Shown here one piece after another: positions 1-5,576 of a DNA stretch of 9,754 nt. A model generated the notes under the pieces. The model was not told where the DNA came from. It did no database searches and saw only the letters and a list, made by a program, of their open reading frames with translations. Source of the DNA: Chloroflexota bacterium (GTDB taxonomy: Bacteria; Chloroflexota; Limnocylindria; Limnocylindrales; CSP1-4); the NCBI GenBank assembly GCA_021790375.1, contig JAJYEB010000048.1:1-9754 (forward strand), given 5' to 3'. Position 1 is the stretch's first letter; each line of letters opens with the position of its first letter. Position numbers and translations under genes: made by a program.

Positions 1-1
1 G

Positions 2-211
2 CTCGACGTGTACGACCGGGTGGGCGGGGGCGACGGCTTCGCCGCGGGCCTCTTCTACGGGCTCCTGGCGGGGGAGACGCCGGAGGCGGCGCTGCGCCTC
101 GGCTGGGCGCACGGCGCGCTCCTCACCACCTTCCCGGGGGACACCACCATGGCCACCCTGGCGCAGGTGCGGGCGCTCGCGGCGGGCGGCTCGGCGCGCA
201 TCCAGCGATGA
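2..211 (+). CDS. kdgK: 2-keto-3-deoxygluconate kinase (PfkB family), C-terminal part only
   Basis: This is the last 69 codons of a PfkB/ribokinase-family sugar kinase, with the 5' part outside the window. The stretch DRVGGGDGFAAGL near the start is the second PfkB signature; the Asp of GGGDGF is the family's catalytic base and the glycines form the anion hole. The DRVGGGD variant, the FPGDT motif further on and the ending GGSARIQR are what I associate with 2-dehydro-3-deoxygluconokinases rather than ribokinase or fructokinase. Such enzymes phosphorylate KDG to KDPG in the cytoplasm, in uronate or aldonate breakdown. The gene ends 54 bp before a LarA-like racemase/epimerase gene, which fits a sugar-acid pathway. 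The family is secure. The exact sugar is inferred from the short motif, and a related ketosugar kinase remains possible. Confidence 0.75.
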   Translation, partial: LDVYDRVGGGDGFAAGLFYGLLAGETPEAALRLGWAHGALLTTFPGDTTMATLAQVRALAAGGSARIQR

Positions 212-254
212 GCGGGCGGGAGGGCCGCGGATCCGACACCATGCCCGGGCGAGG

Positions 255-260
255 GGAGGG
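255..260 (+). promoter_or_regulatory. Shine-Dalgarno site of the LarA-like gene
   Basis: GGAGGG ends five bases before the ATG at 266 and fixes that start. An ATG at 241 lies in another frame and has no continuing gene. The ten-base string GGGAGGGCCG occurs here (254-263) and also at 219-228, just after the kinase stop; the second copy has no start codon at a useful distance. Confidence 0.6.
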
Positions 261-265
261 CCGGC

Positions 266-1639
266 ATGTCGCACGCTGAGGACCGGCGCCCCCACGTGCC
301 CGACGAGACGTTGCGCGACCCGCCGCTGCTGGCGGCGGTCGGCGAGCTCGCCGCGGCCGGCGGTGCCTCGTCGATGCTGACGCCGTTCCTGCCCGCGGCC
401 CTGCCCGCGTGGGCCCTGGTGCGCCAGCGCATCGACCCGGCCGAGATCGCCGACGTCCGCAGAGCGGTCCGGGCCGCGCTCGAACCGGTGCTGACGGACG
501 TCCGGCCCGGCGCGCGGGTCTGCCTGGCGGTGGGCAGCCGCGGCATCGACCGCATCGACCAGGTGGTTGCCGCCACCGTGGAGCGGCTGCGCGAGGCCGG
601 GGCCGACGTCTTCATCGTGCCGGCCATGGGCAGCCACGGGGGCGCGACCGCGGAGGGCCAGCTCGAGGTGCTGGCCTCCTACGGCATCACGCCCGAGGCG
701 GTGGGCTGCGAGATCCGCTCGGACATGGCGACGGTGGAGCTGGGCGAGGTCCGCCCGGGGGTCCCGGTCTTCCTCGACCGGCACGCGCACGACGGGGCCG
801 ACCTGATCGTGCCGATCAACCGGGTCAAGCCCCACACCGACTTCACCGGCGAGATCGAGAGCGGCCTCTCCAAGATGATCGCGATCGGGCTCGGCAAGCA
901 GCGCGGCGCCGACACGTTCCACCGCCAGGGGTTCGCCACCTTCCACGAGCTGATCCCGGCGGTCGCGGCGTTCACCCTGGCCCGTGCCCCCATCCCCTTC
1001 GGCCTCGCCCTGGTGGAGAACGGCCACGCCCGCCTGGTGCGCGTGGAGGCGGTGCCGGCCGCGCGGATCCTCTCGCGCGAACGGGAGCTGCTGGTGCTGG
1101 CCCGCGAGGCCATGGCCCGCCTTCCCCTGGCCGCCATCGACGTGCTCGTGCTCGACTTCATCGGCAAGGACATCAGCGGCCTGGGCATGGATTCGAACGT
1201 GGTCGGCCGCTACTACACCGGGCCCACCGGCGTGCCGCCGGCGATCCAGCGCATCGTGGTGCGCGACCTGACCGCGGAGACCGAGGGGAACGCGGTGGGC
1301 ATCGGCATGGCGGACGTGGTGCTGCGCCAGGCGGTCGACCGGATGGACGCGCGCAAGACCTACGTGAACTGCATCACCGCCAAGACCCCCGAGGGCGCCC
1401 GGGTCGCGCTGACGGTCGACACCGACCGGGAGGCGCTGGCGGTCGCGCTGGCCTGCTGCCTGCGGGTGGCCCCGCCGGACGCGACGATCGTGCGCGTTCG
1501 CGACACCAAGCACCTCGAGCTGCTCTACGTGACCGAGCCTGCGCTGCCCGAGGTCCTCGCCGCGGGCTGCGAGCTGCTCGAGCCGCCCCACCCGATCCGC
1601 TTCGACGCGACGGGCATGTTCGCCGACGGCGGCCTGTAG
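266..1639 (+). CDS. LarA-superfamily (DUF2088) nickel-dependent hydroxyacid racemase/epimerase homologue
   Basis: The 457-residue protein matches the lactate racemase LarA superfamily. Visible motifs are GSHGG (His124), VKPH (His190), SGLSK (Lys203) and a following His219. In LarA of Lactiplantibacillus plantarum, as I recall it, the catalytic histidines are 108 and 174, the lysine that binds the nickel-pincer cofactor is 184, and nickel is held by His200. The spacings here are 66, 13 and 16 against 66, 10 and 16, so the whole active set appears present with three extra residues between His190 and Lys203. These enzymes racemise or epimerise 2-hydroxyacids in the cytoplasm by hydride transfer; known members act on lactate, malate, phenyllactate, hydroxyglutarate or gluconate. 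The neighbouring KDG kinase favours a sugar acid, but that is inference. No larB, larC or larE cofactor genes lie in the window. The N-terminal 40 residues look like a lineage-specific extension. Confidence 0.85.
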   Translation: MSHAEDRRPHVPDETLRDPPLLAAVGELAAAGGASSMLTPFLPAALPAWALVRQRIDPAEIADVRRAVRAALEPVLTDVRPGARVCLAVGSRGIDRIDQVVAATVERLREAGADVFIVPAMGSHGGATAEGQLEVLASYGITPEAVGCEIRSDMATVELGEVRPGVPVFLDRHAHDGADLIVPINRVKPHTDFTGEIESGLSKMIAIGLGKQRGADTFHRQGFATFHELIPAVAAFTLARAPIPFGLALVENGHARLVRVEAVPAARILSRERELLVLAREAMARLPLAAIDVLVLDFIGKDISGLGMDSNVVGRYYTGPTGVPPAIQRIVVRDLTAETEGNAVGIGMADVVLRQAVDRMDARKTYVNCITAKTPEGARVALTVDTDREALAVALACCLRVAPPDATIVRVRDTKHLELLYVTEPALPEVLAAGCELLEPPHPIRFDATGMFADGGL

Positions 1640-1651
1640 GCGGCATACCGG

Positions 1652-2641
1652 GTGGCGCGACGGGCCGCGCGCGACGTCGACGGGCGGCCCGTCCCGGATC
1701 GGCGGCGCGCGCTCGAGGCGCTGCTGGGCGAACGGGTCGTGGATCTCCGGGACGTGACGCCTGCCTGGGAGACCGGGACCCGGACCGGCATCGCGACCCT
1801 GCAGGGCGGCGACCGCGTGGTGGCCCAGTGGCCGCGCGATCGACGCGGCCTGTCGCGACGTCTGCGGCTGGCGCGGATGCTCCCCGCGGTCGCGCCATGG
1901 ATTCCCGTGCCCGAGCTGCTCGGCGGAAACGCCGACGCCACGGACCCGGTCCTCGTCGCCCGCTTCGTCACCGGCGAGTCGGGGCGGGAATGGTTGAACG
2001 ACGACGACGGGGCGGTCCTGCTGGGCCGGCGCATGGGGGAACTGGCGGCCGGCCTCCGCCGGGTGCCTGCGCGCGGCCTGCGGCTCTCGACCCTGTGGGG
2101 CGATCCCGGGCGACTGGTTGCGGCGGCGCACCGGTGGCTGGCGGACGACAGGGCGGCGATCGGTCCTGCCGGTGCAGCGGTCATGGAGCGTCTGCTCGAC
2201 CGCGTGCCGGCCGAGCTGGGTGGCGCCCCCCCGGTCTTCGCGCACGGCGACTTCGCGCCCGTGAACGTGCTGGTCCGGGATGGCGCGGTCGCCGCGCTGC
2301 TCGATTTCGAGCGTGCCCGGATCGCCCACCCGTTGTTCGACGCGGCCTGGTGGCGCTGGATCGTGCGCCATCACCACCCGGACCGCTGGGACGTGGCCGG
2401 TCCGGCGTTCTTCCGGGCTGCCGGACTGGACCTCGACGCGGGAACCGTGGCGCGCCTGGATCTCCTGGCCGCCCTGCAGCTGGCGGAGCAGCTTCACGAC
2501 ACGCCCAGGGGGATGGTCGCAATCCGGGCCGAGTGGGCGGCGCGGCTCGCTGCGGAACTCGGCCGGCAGCCGCGCGCCCGCCAGCCGCGCGCCGGGAAGG
2601 ATCCGCCGGAACTCGGCCGCCAGCCGCGCGCCCGGGACTGA
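1652..2641 (+). CDS. APH/choline-kinase-fold phosphotransferase of unknown substrate
   Basis: The gene starts with GTG 12 bp after the LarA-like stop and encodes 329 residues. HGDFAPVN at 198-205 is the catalytic loop of the aminoglycoside phosphotransferase/choline kinase superfamily (Asp200 base, Asn205 metal ligand). LLDFE around Asp218 is the DFG-like metal-binding motif, followed by the usual PLFDAAWW segment. The N-lobe is weakly conserved: the strand that normally carries the ATP-binding lysine reads VVAQWP, with Gln59 or an Arg nearby in its place. Members phosphorylate small hydroxylated molecules such as choline, sugars, methylthioribose or antibiotics. A metabolite is likelier than an antibiotic here, because the gene sits in a metabolic-regulatory run. 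The last 28 residues (from about 302) are a repeat expansion, ELGRQPRAR twice, and probably not part of the fold. No strong ribosome binding site is seen, so translation may be coupled to the gene before. Confidence 0.8.
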   Translation: MARRAARDVDGRPVPDRRRALEALLGERVVDLRDVTPAWETGTRTGIATLQGGDRVVAQWPRDRRGLSRRLRLARMLPAVAPWIPVPELLGGNADATDPVLVARFVTGESGREWLNDDDGAVLLGRRMGELAAGLRRVPARGLRLSTLWGDPGRLVAAAHRWLADDRAAIGPAGAAVMERLLDRVPAELGGAPPVFAHGDFAPVNVLVRDGAVAALLDFERARIAHPLFDAAWWRWIVRHHHPDRWDVAGPAFFRAAGLDLDAGTVARLDLLAALQLAEQLHDTPRGMVAIRAEWAARLAAELGRQPRARQPRAGKDPPELGRQPRARD

Positions 2642-2663
2642 CCGGCCGCAGCTCCGGCGCCCG
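2553..2663 (+). repeat. Short GC-rich direct repeats across the 3' end of the phosphotransferase gene
   Basis: A 28-bp unit at 2553-2580 recurs at 2607-2634 with a single G/C difference, a period of 54 bp or 18 codons. Between them, around 2579-2593, is a partial copy (CGCCAGCCGCGCGCC). A further degraded copy, with about two indels, lies at 2642-2663 after the stop codon. The array therefore spans the stop and adds Arg/Pro-rich residues to the protein. It could reflect slippage, or nucleic-acid-level function such as a structured mRNA 3' end. No transposase or flanking target duplication is visible. Confidence 0.7.
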
Positions 2664-2701
2664 CGAGACGAGCCCCGCGGCCGGCCCGTCCGGGGCGTTC
2701 C

Positions 2702-3247
2702 ATGACGGAAGCCTCTGGCGGCGCGGCGGAGGATGCGCCACTATTCGTGCCGGCCACGTTCGCTGGAGTCGCCGGGAGGCTGGCTGGGATGTCGCTCGCC
2801 GAGGGTCGTGCCGCGTCTGCCGTGCGGCGCACGTGGCGCGAGGAGCAGCACGAGATCGCCCAGGTCGTGGCACGCATGATGCAGGCCGCCGATGGGGCAG
2901 GCGACGTCCTGGCCGCGCTCGGCGGTGGAAGCGCACGGGGTCTGCTGGACGCGATCGAGCAGCACGTCCTCCCGTACCTCGACTGGGAAGAGGCGATCTG
3001 CCACCCGGTGATCGACCGGGTTGCGGGCAGCCCGCTGGCCAGCCGTCTCCTGCGCCGGCAGCTGCGGCAGGTCCGCGGTCGGATTCAGCGGGTCGAGGCG
3101 GACTGGAGCGTGCGGCGGCTCGCGCCGACCCGGCGGGAGCTCCGCGACGTGCGGGCGCATCTGCGCGACCTGGCGACAGCGCTGCGTGCGCACCTGGAGC
3201 AGCAGGACCGGATCCTGGCACCCATGCTCGGGCCCGCGGGTGCCTGA
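2702..3247 (+). CDS. Hemerythrin-like four-helix protein with lost metal ligands
   Basis: The 181-residue protein looks like the HHE hemerythrin fold: a helix with EEQHEI (His50), a helix with QHVLPYLDWEE followed by a Pro (88-102), a third helix 115-135, and a last helix LRAHLEQQDRIL (161-172). Hemerythrins bind a di-iron centre and sense or carry oxygen, nitric oxide or iron. Here His50, Glu96 and the final HxxxxD pair (His164, Asp169) remain. Tyr92 stands where the second-helix His is usual, and the third helix has RQVRGRI where HxxxH is expected. A normal di-iron site is therefore unlikely; a single-metal or purely structural role is possible. The first 40 residues are low-complexity. A GGGG at 2692-2695 gives a weak ribosome binding site; the downstream in-frame ATG at 2789 is an alternative start. 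It precedes the GlpP pair by 30 bp and may be co-transcribed. Confidence 0.6.
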   Translation: MTEASGGAAEDAPLFVPATFAGVAGRLAGMSLAEGRAASAVRRTWREEQHEIAQVVARMMQAADGAGDVLAALGGGSARGLLDAIEQHVLPYLDWEEAICHPVIDRVAGSPLASRLLRRQLRQVRGRIQRVEADWSVRRLAPTRRELRDVRAHLRDLATALRAHLEQQDRILAPMLGPAGA

Positions 3248-3277
3248 TCCCGGACCGGCGTCCCGGGTTGCCTGCCG

Positions 3278-3874
3278 GTGCCGATGATCCGTTCCGACCC
3301 GAAGGTCCGTGCGTTCCATGCCCGGCTGCTCGCGACGCCGTGCTGCGCGGCGCTCGTGGACCACGACCGGCTGGCCGCCGCGCTCGCCAGCCCGGTGGGC
3401 ATCGTGTTCGTGCTTCGCGCCGACGGGCTCGAGCTGCGGCCGCTGGTGACCAGCGTGCACGCCGCGGGGAAGCTCGTGGCCGTCCACCTCGACCTCATCG
3501 ACGGCGTCCGACCCGACCGGGCGGGCGTGCGGTGGCTCGGCCACGCCGGGGCGGACGCGGTGATCAGCTCGCACGGCCAGCTCATGCCGGCGATCCGACA
3601 CGAGGGGATGGTGGCCATCCACCGGCTGCTGCTGGTTCGCCGCGGGCTCCTCGACGCGGCGCTTGCCGCCACGTCCAGGTCCGGGGCGGACATCGTGGAG
3701 GTGCTGCCCGGCGTCATCCTTCCCGAGGTCAGGGCGCTCATGCCGTCGCTCGACGTCCCGTTGCTTGCCGGCGGCTTCATCCGGAACGAGGCGCAGGCGC
3801 GTGCCGCGCTCGGGGCCGGGGCCGTCGGGGTGACCACCAGCGCCGAGAACCTCTGGGCGGTGGACCTGAGATGA
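3278..3874 (+). CDS. glpP: GlpP-family glycerol-3-phosphate-responsive antiterminator
   Basis: The 198-residue protein carries the GlpP (G3P_antiterm) hallmarks in order: AVHLDLIDGV (68-77), GADAVISS (91-98), a HRLLLV strand (115-120), DIVEVLPGV (138-146), LLAGGFI (162-168) and GAVGVTTSAENLW at the end. The length is typical for this TIM-barrel family. In Bacillus subtilis GlpP binds glycerol-3-phosphate and acts on the glpD leader RNA to stop early transcription termination and stabilise the message. All phosphate- and metal-side motifs expected in the barrel seem intact, so it is probably functional. The start is either GTG 3278 or ATG 3284, two codons later; no clear ribosome binding site separates them. 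No glpF, glpK or glpD is in the window, so its target is unknown. The next gene is a diverged paralogue only 7 bp away. Confidence 0.85.
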   Translation: MPMIRSDPKVRAFHARLLATPCCAALVDHDRLAAALASPVGIVFVLRADGLELRPLVTSVHAAGKLVAVHLDLIDGVRPDRAGVRWLGHAGADAVISSHGQLMPAIRHEGMVAIHRLLLVRRGLLDAALAATSRSGADIVEVLPGVILPEVRALMPSLDVPLLAGGFIRNEAQARAALGAGAVGVTTSAENLWAVDLR

Positions 3875-3881
3875 GCCGGCC

Positions 3882-4469
3882 ATGCGCCTCCTGACGCCGA
3901 TCCTCGTGGCCTCCAACGGGCACGAGGTGATCGTCCCGCCCCCCGGCCTCGAGTCCGGCGTGCTGCTGCGCGATCTCGACCTGATGGCGCTGATCGCGGC
4001 CGCGGGCACGGCATCGACCACGCTGGCGGTCGACCTCGACAGCGTCGAGGGGCTCAACGCCGACGCGGCCGCCGCCCGGTTCCTGGCCGTGGAGCTGGGG
4101 GTGGACGTGGTGATCACGCGTCGCCCGGCCGTGGCGAGTCGCGTGGCGGCCCTGGGACGGACCGCGCTCCTCCACGTGTTCGCGTTCGACTCCACGGGGC
4201 TGGCGCGGTCGCTCGAGGGGCACCCCCGCGAGCCGGGCATCGGGACGGTGCTCTCGCCCGGACCCGTGCTGGACCACCTTCCGCCCGCCGAGGTGGAACG
4301 GCTGCCCCGGCCCCTGGTGGCGTACGGATTCGTCGAGACGGCGGAGCAGGCGTGGTCGCTGCTGCGGTGTGTCGACAGCGTGGTGGTTCGCCCGGGGTGT
4401 GCGCTGGACATGGCCCGGGATGGCACACCGGGCTGGTACGCCCTTGACAAGGGCGGTCGCGGCGACTAG
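3882..4469 (+). CDS. Diverged GlpP-family paralogue
   Basis: This 195-residue protein can be aligned by eye with the preceding GlpP over most of its length. AVDLDSVEGL (49-58) stands for AVHLDLIDGV, GVDVVITR (73-80) for GADAVISS, LLHVFAFDSTGL (96-107) for AIHRLLLVRRGL, TVLSPG (122-127) for EVLPG, and LVAYGF (145-150) for LLAGGF. The barrel core is thus kept, while the residues expected to touch the ligand or metal are changed: the His is Asp51, the second Asp is Glu56, EVLPG loses its Glu, and AGG becomes AYG. It could be a ligand-blind partner of the first protein, a sensor of another phosphate compound, or a relic; the intact length and frame argue against a dead gene. Its stop codon overlaps the -10 box of a promoter candidate leading to the histidine kinase leader. 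Confidence 0.7.
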   Translation: MRLLTPILVASNGHEVIVPPPGLESGVLLRDLDLMALIAAAGTASTTLAVDLDSVEGLNADAAAARFLAVELGVDVVITRRPAVASRVAALGRTALLHVFAFDSTGLARSLEGHPREPGIGTVLSPGPVLDHLPPAEVERLPRPLVAYGFVETAEQAWSLLRCVDSVVVRPGCALDMARDGTPGWYALDKGGRGD

Positions 4470-4472
4470 AAA
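4444..4472 (+). promoter_or_regulatory. Sigma-70-type promoter candidate for the histidine kinase leader
   Basis: A perfect TTGACA (4444-4449) is followed after 17 bp by TAGAAA (4467-4472), which matches TATAAT at four of six places but lacks the final T. A start near A4479 would give a leader of about 108 nt before the kinase ATG. The -35 lies inside the GlpP-paralogue gene and the -10 covers its stop. A consensus -35 at ideal spacing is rare in DNA this GC-rich, but chance is not excluded. Confidence 0.45.
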
Positions 4473-4489
4473 GCGTTCAGCCCAAGCTC

Positions 4490-4515
4490 CGGGACCATGA
4501 CTCGGACAGGTCCCG
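4490..4515 (+). promoter_or_regulatory. Hairpin competing with the terminator (antiterminator candidate)
   Basis: CGGGACC (4490-4496) can pair with GGTCCCG (4509-4515), a perfect 7-bp stem with a 12-base loop. Positions 4512-4515 also form the outer left arm of the terminator stem, so the two structures exclude each other at those four pairs. The terminator is the stronger fold, so an antiterminating factor would be needed to favour this one. The arrangement is that of an attenuator, but no RNA test is possible here. Confidence 0.45.
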
Positions 4516-4547
4516 CCCCGGCGTTGTGTCGGGGCGGGTTTTGTTTT
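4512..4547 (+). terminator. Intrinsic (Rho-independent) terminator
   Basis: CCCGCCCCG (4512-4520) and CGGGGCGGG (4530-4538) form a perfect 9-bp GC stem with a 9-base loop, followed at once by TTTTGTTTT (4539-4547). It lies 43 bp after the GlpP-paralogue stop and 40 bp before the histidine kinase ATG. It may end the upstream operon, act as the conditional terminator of a leader, or end a small RNA of about 69 nt started near 4479. Confidence 0.9.
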
Positions 4548-4569
4548 CCGACGAGCCAGGGTCGCAGCC

Positions 4570-4586
4570 GGAGGAGGCTCCCCTCC
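4570..4586 (+). promoter_or_regulatory. Ribosome binding site of the histidine kinase gene, able to self-pair
   Basis: GGAGGAGG (4570-4577) is a strong Shine-Dalgarno site nine bases from ATG 4587 and decides that start over the in-frame ATG at 4497, which would put the terminator inside the coding region. GGAGG (4570-4574) is complementary to CCTCC (4582-4586), the five bases touching the ATG, so the site could be masked by a small hairpin with a 7-base loop. Confidence 0.6.
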
Positions 4587-5453
4587 ATGGTCCTGAGGAT
4601 CGACCAGCCACCGCCGGGATTGCCCGTGGCGACGCCCGCCCAGTCGCCCGGTCCGGCCGGGGCCGTGAGGCCGGCGAGAACCGCCGGGGGCGGGGATCCC
4701 GTGCAGACCCCGGACGCCGGCGTGCCCCCGAAGACGCTGCGCTCGATCCTCGCCGCCGCGGCCGCGCACGAGCTCCGCTCCACGCTCGCCCTCGTGAGCG
4801 GGTACAGCCAGAGCCTGCAGCACCTGGCACTGGACGCGGCGACCCGCCGCCAGTACCTCGAGCGGATCATCTCCGCCGCCACCACGCTGACGGAGTGCGC
4901 CGACGAGCTCGTGGGCCTGGCGGACGACGAGCGCCCCGCCCTGCAGCGCGAACCCATCGCCATCTCCTGGCTGATCGAGCACGCGGCGCGCGAGCTGACG
5001 GCGGGCGACAGCGGCGAGGTCACGTGCGACGTCGTCCCGGGTCTTCCGCTCGTCGAGGTGGATGCAGCGTGGGTGCTCCACGTGATCAGGAACCTGGTGA
5101 CGAACGCCCGCCGGCACGGCGCGGGCTCGACCGGGGTGACCATCCGCGCGCGGGGTGCCGGAGACAGCGTGATCGTGAGCGTCCAGGACGAGGGCCCCGG
5201 CGTCGATCCCGAGGACCGCCCCCACGTCTTCGAGCCGTTCTACCGTGGCGCCCGCGCCCGCACCACCGGTGTCCCCGGATCCGGCATCGGCCTCTACGTG
5301 TGCCGCCGCCTGGTGGAGGCCCACGGCGGCGAGATCTGGTTCGACCCGGCCCCGAGCGGCACGTCGATCTCGTTCAGCCTGCCGCTCTGGCACGCGTCCG
5401 ACGGGGAGCACCCGGTACCGATCGCGGAGGACGACCCGCTCTCGCTCGGCTGA
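4587..5453 (+). CDS. Soluble orphan sensor histidine kinase
   Basis: The 288-residue protein has a complete kinase core. The HisKA H-box is AAAHELRS with phospho-acceptor His61, and the HATPase_c part shows the N-box VIRNLVTNARRHG (166-178), the G1 box QDEGPGV (200-206), the F-box FEPFYRG (215-221) and the G2 box GSGIGLYV (231-238). Such kinases autophosphorylate on His and pass the phosphate to a response regulator. There is no membrane segment and no PAS, GAF or HAMP domain: about 50 Pro/Ala/Gly-rich residues precede the H-box, so signal input must be through the dimer helices or a partner. The Pro usual after HELRT/S is Thr66. No response regulator gene is in the window. The only promoter candidate seen for this gene lies upstream of the terminator at 4512-4547, so expression may depend on readthrough. 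The start is set by GGAGGAGG. Confidence 0.88.
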   Translation: MVLRIDQPPPGLPVATPAQSPGPAGAVRPARTAGGGDPVQTPDAGVPPKTLRSILAAAAAHELRSTLALVSGYSQSLQHLALDAATRRQYLERIISAATTLTECADELVGLADDERPALQREPIAISWLIEHAARELTAGDSGEVTCDVVPGLPLVEVDAAWVLHVIRNLVTNARRHGAGSTGVTIRARGAGDSVIVSVQDEGPGVDPEDRPHVFEPFYRGARARTTGVPGSGIGLYVCRRLVEAHGGEIWFDPAPSGTSISFSLPLWHASDGEHPVPIAEDDPLSLG

Positions 5454-5478
5454 CGAGCAGTTCGCCCCTCTCACGACG

Positions 5479-5511
5479 GTCCGGCGCGATCCTTGCCATA
5501 ATCCGCCGGAC
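5479..5511. repeat. 8-bp inverted repeat framing a promoter candidate
   Basis: GTCCGGCG (5479-5486) and CGCCGGAC (5504-5511) are perfect reverse complements separated by 17 bp, with centres 25 bp apart. The extended -10 box at 5494-5502 lies between them and the expected transcription start falls in the right arm. It could be an operator for a dimeric regulator. As an RNA hairpin it would have a large loop and no T-run, so it is a poor terminator for the kinase gene. Confidence 0.45.
5494..5502 (+). promoter_or_regulatory. Extended -10 promoter candidate for the PAP2 gene cluster
   Basis: TGC followed by CATAAT gives an extended -10 element (TGn plus five of six bases of TATAAT), one of very few AT-rich hexamers in the region. 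The -35 position at 17-bp spacing (CGACGG) is poor, as extended -10 promoters can tolerate. A start near 5509 would leave a leader of about 70 nt before the PAP2 start codon. The rest of the 123-bp spacer holds nothing else recognisable apart from a mini-ORF at 5557-5580. Confidence 0.4.
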
Positions 5512-5576
5512 AGCATGCCTGTCTCCCCCTCCGCCACTCCGCAGCTCGGGGTCCAGATGACAGCCGCTCCTCGATC

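Noticed and set aside
241..265. ATG 241 as a start for the LarA-like gene
   Set aside because: It lies in a different frame from the gene and has no continuing coding sequence. ATG 266 has a well-placed GGAGGG.
3249..3266. Small imperfect hairpin between the hemerythrin-like gene and glpP
   Set aside because: The stem has one mismatch and only six pairs with a 4-base loop and no T-run. Such structures are expected by chance at this GC content.
409..3894. A 1161-codon open frame across five genes on the + strand
   Set aside because: It is extremely rich in Arg, Gly, Pro and Ala, has no domain, and overlaps well-supported genes in other frames. Stop codons are rare in out-of-phase frames of such GC-rich DNA.
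4524..4547. TTGTGT with TTTTGT as a promoter inside the terminator
   Set aside because: The hexamers fit poorly, the spacing is too short, and the T-rich run is explained by the terminator.
4497..4586. In-frame upstream start ATG 4497 for the histidine kinase
   Set aside because: It would translate the terminator hairpin and T-run, lacks a ribosome binding site, and adds a stretch of atypical composition. ATG 4587 has GGAGGAGG in front.
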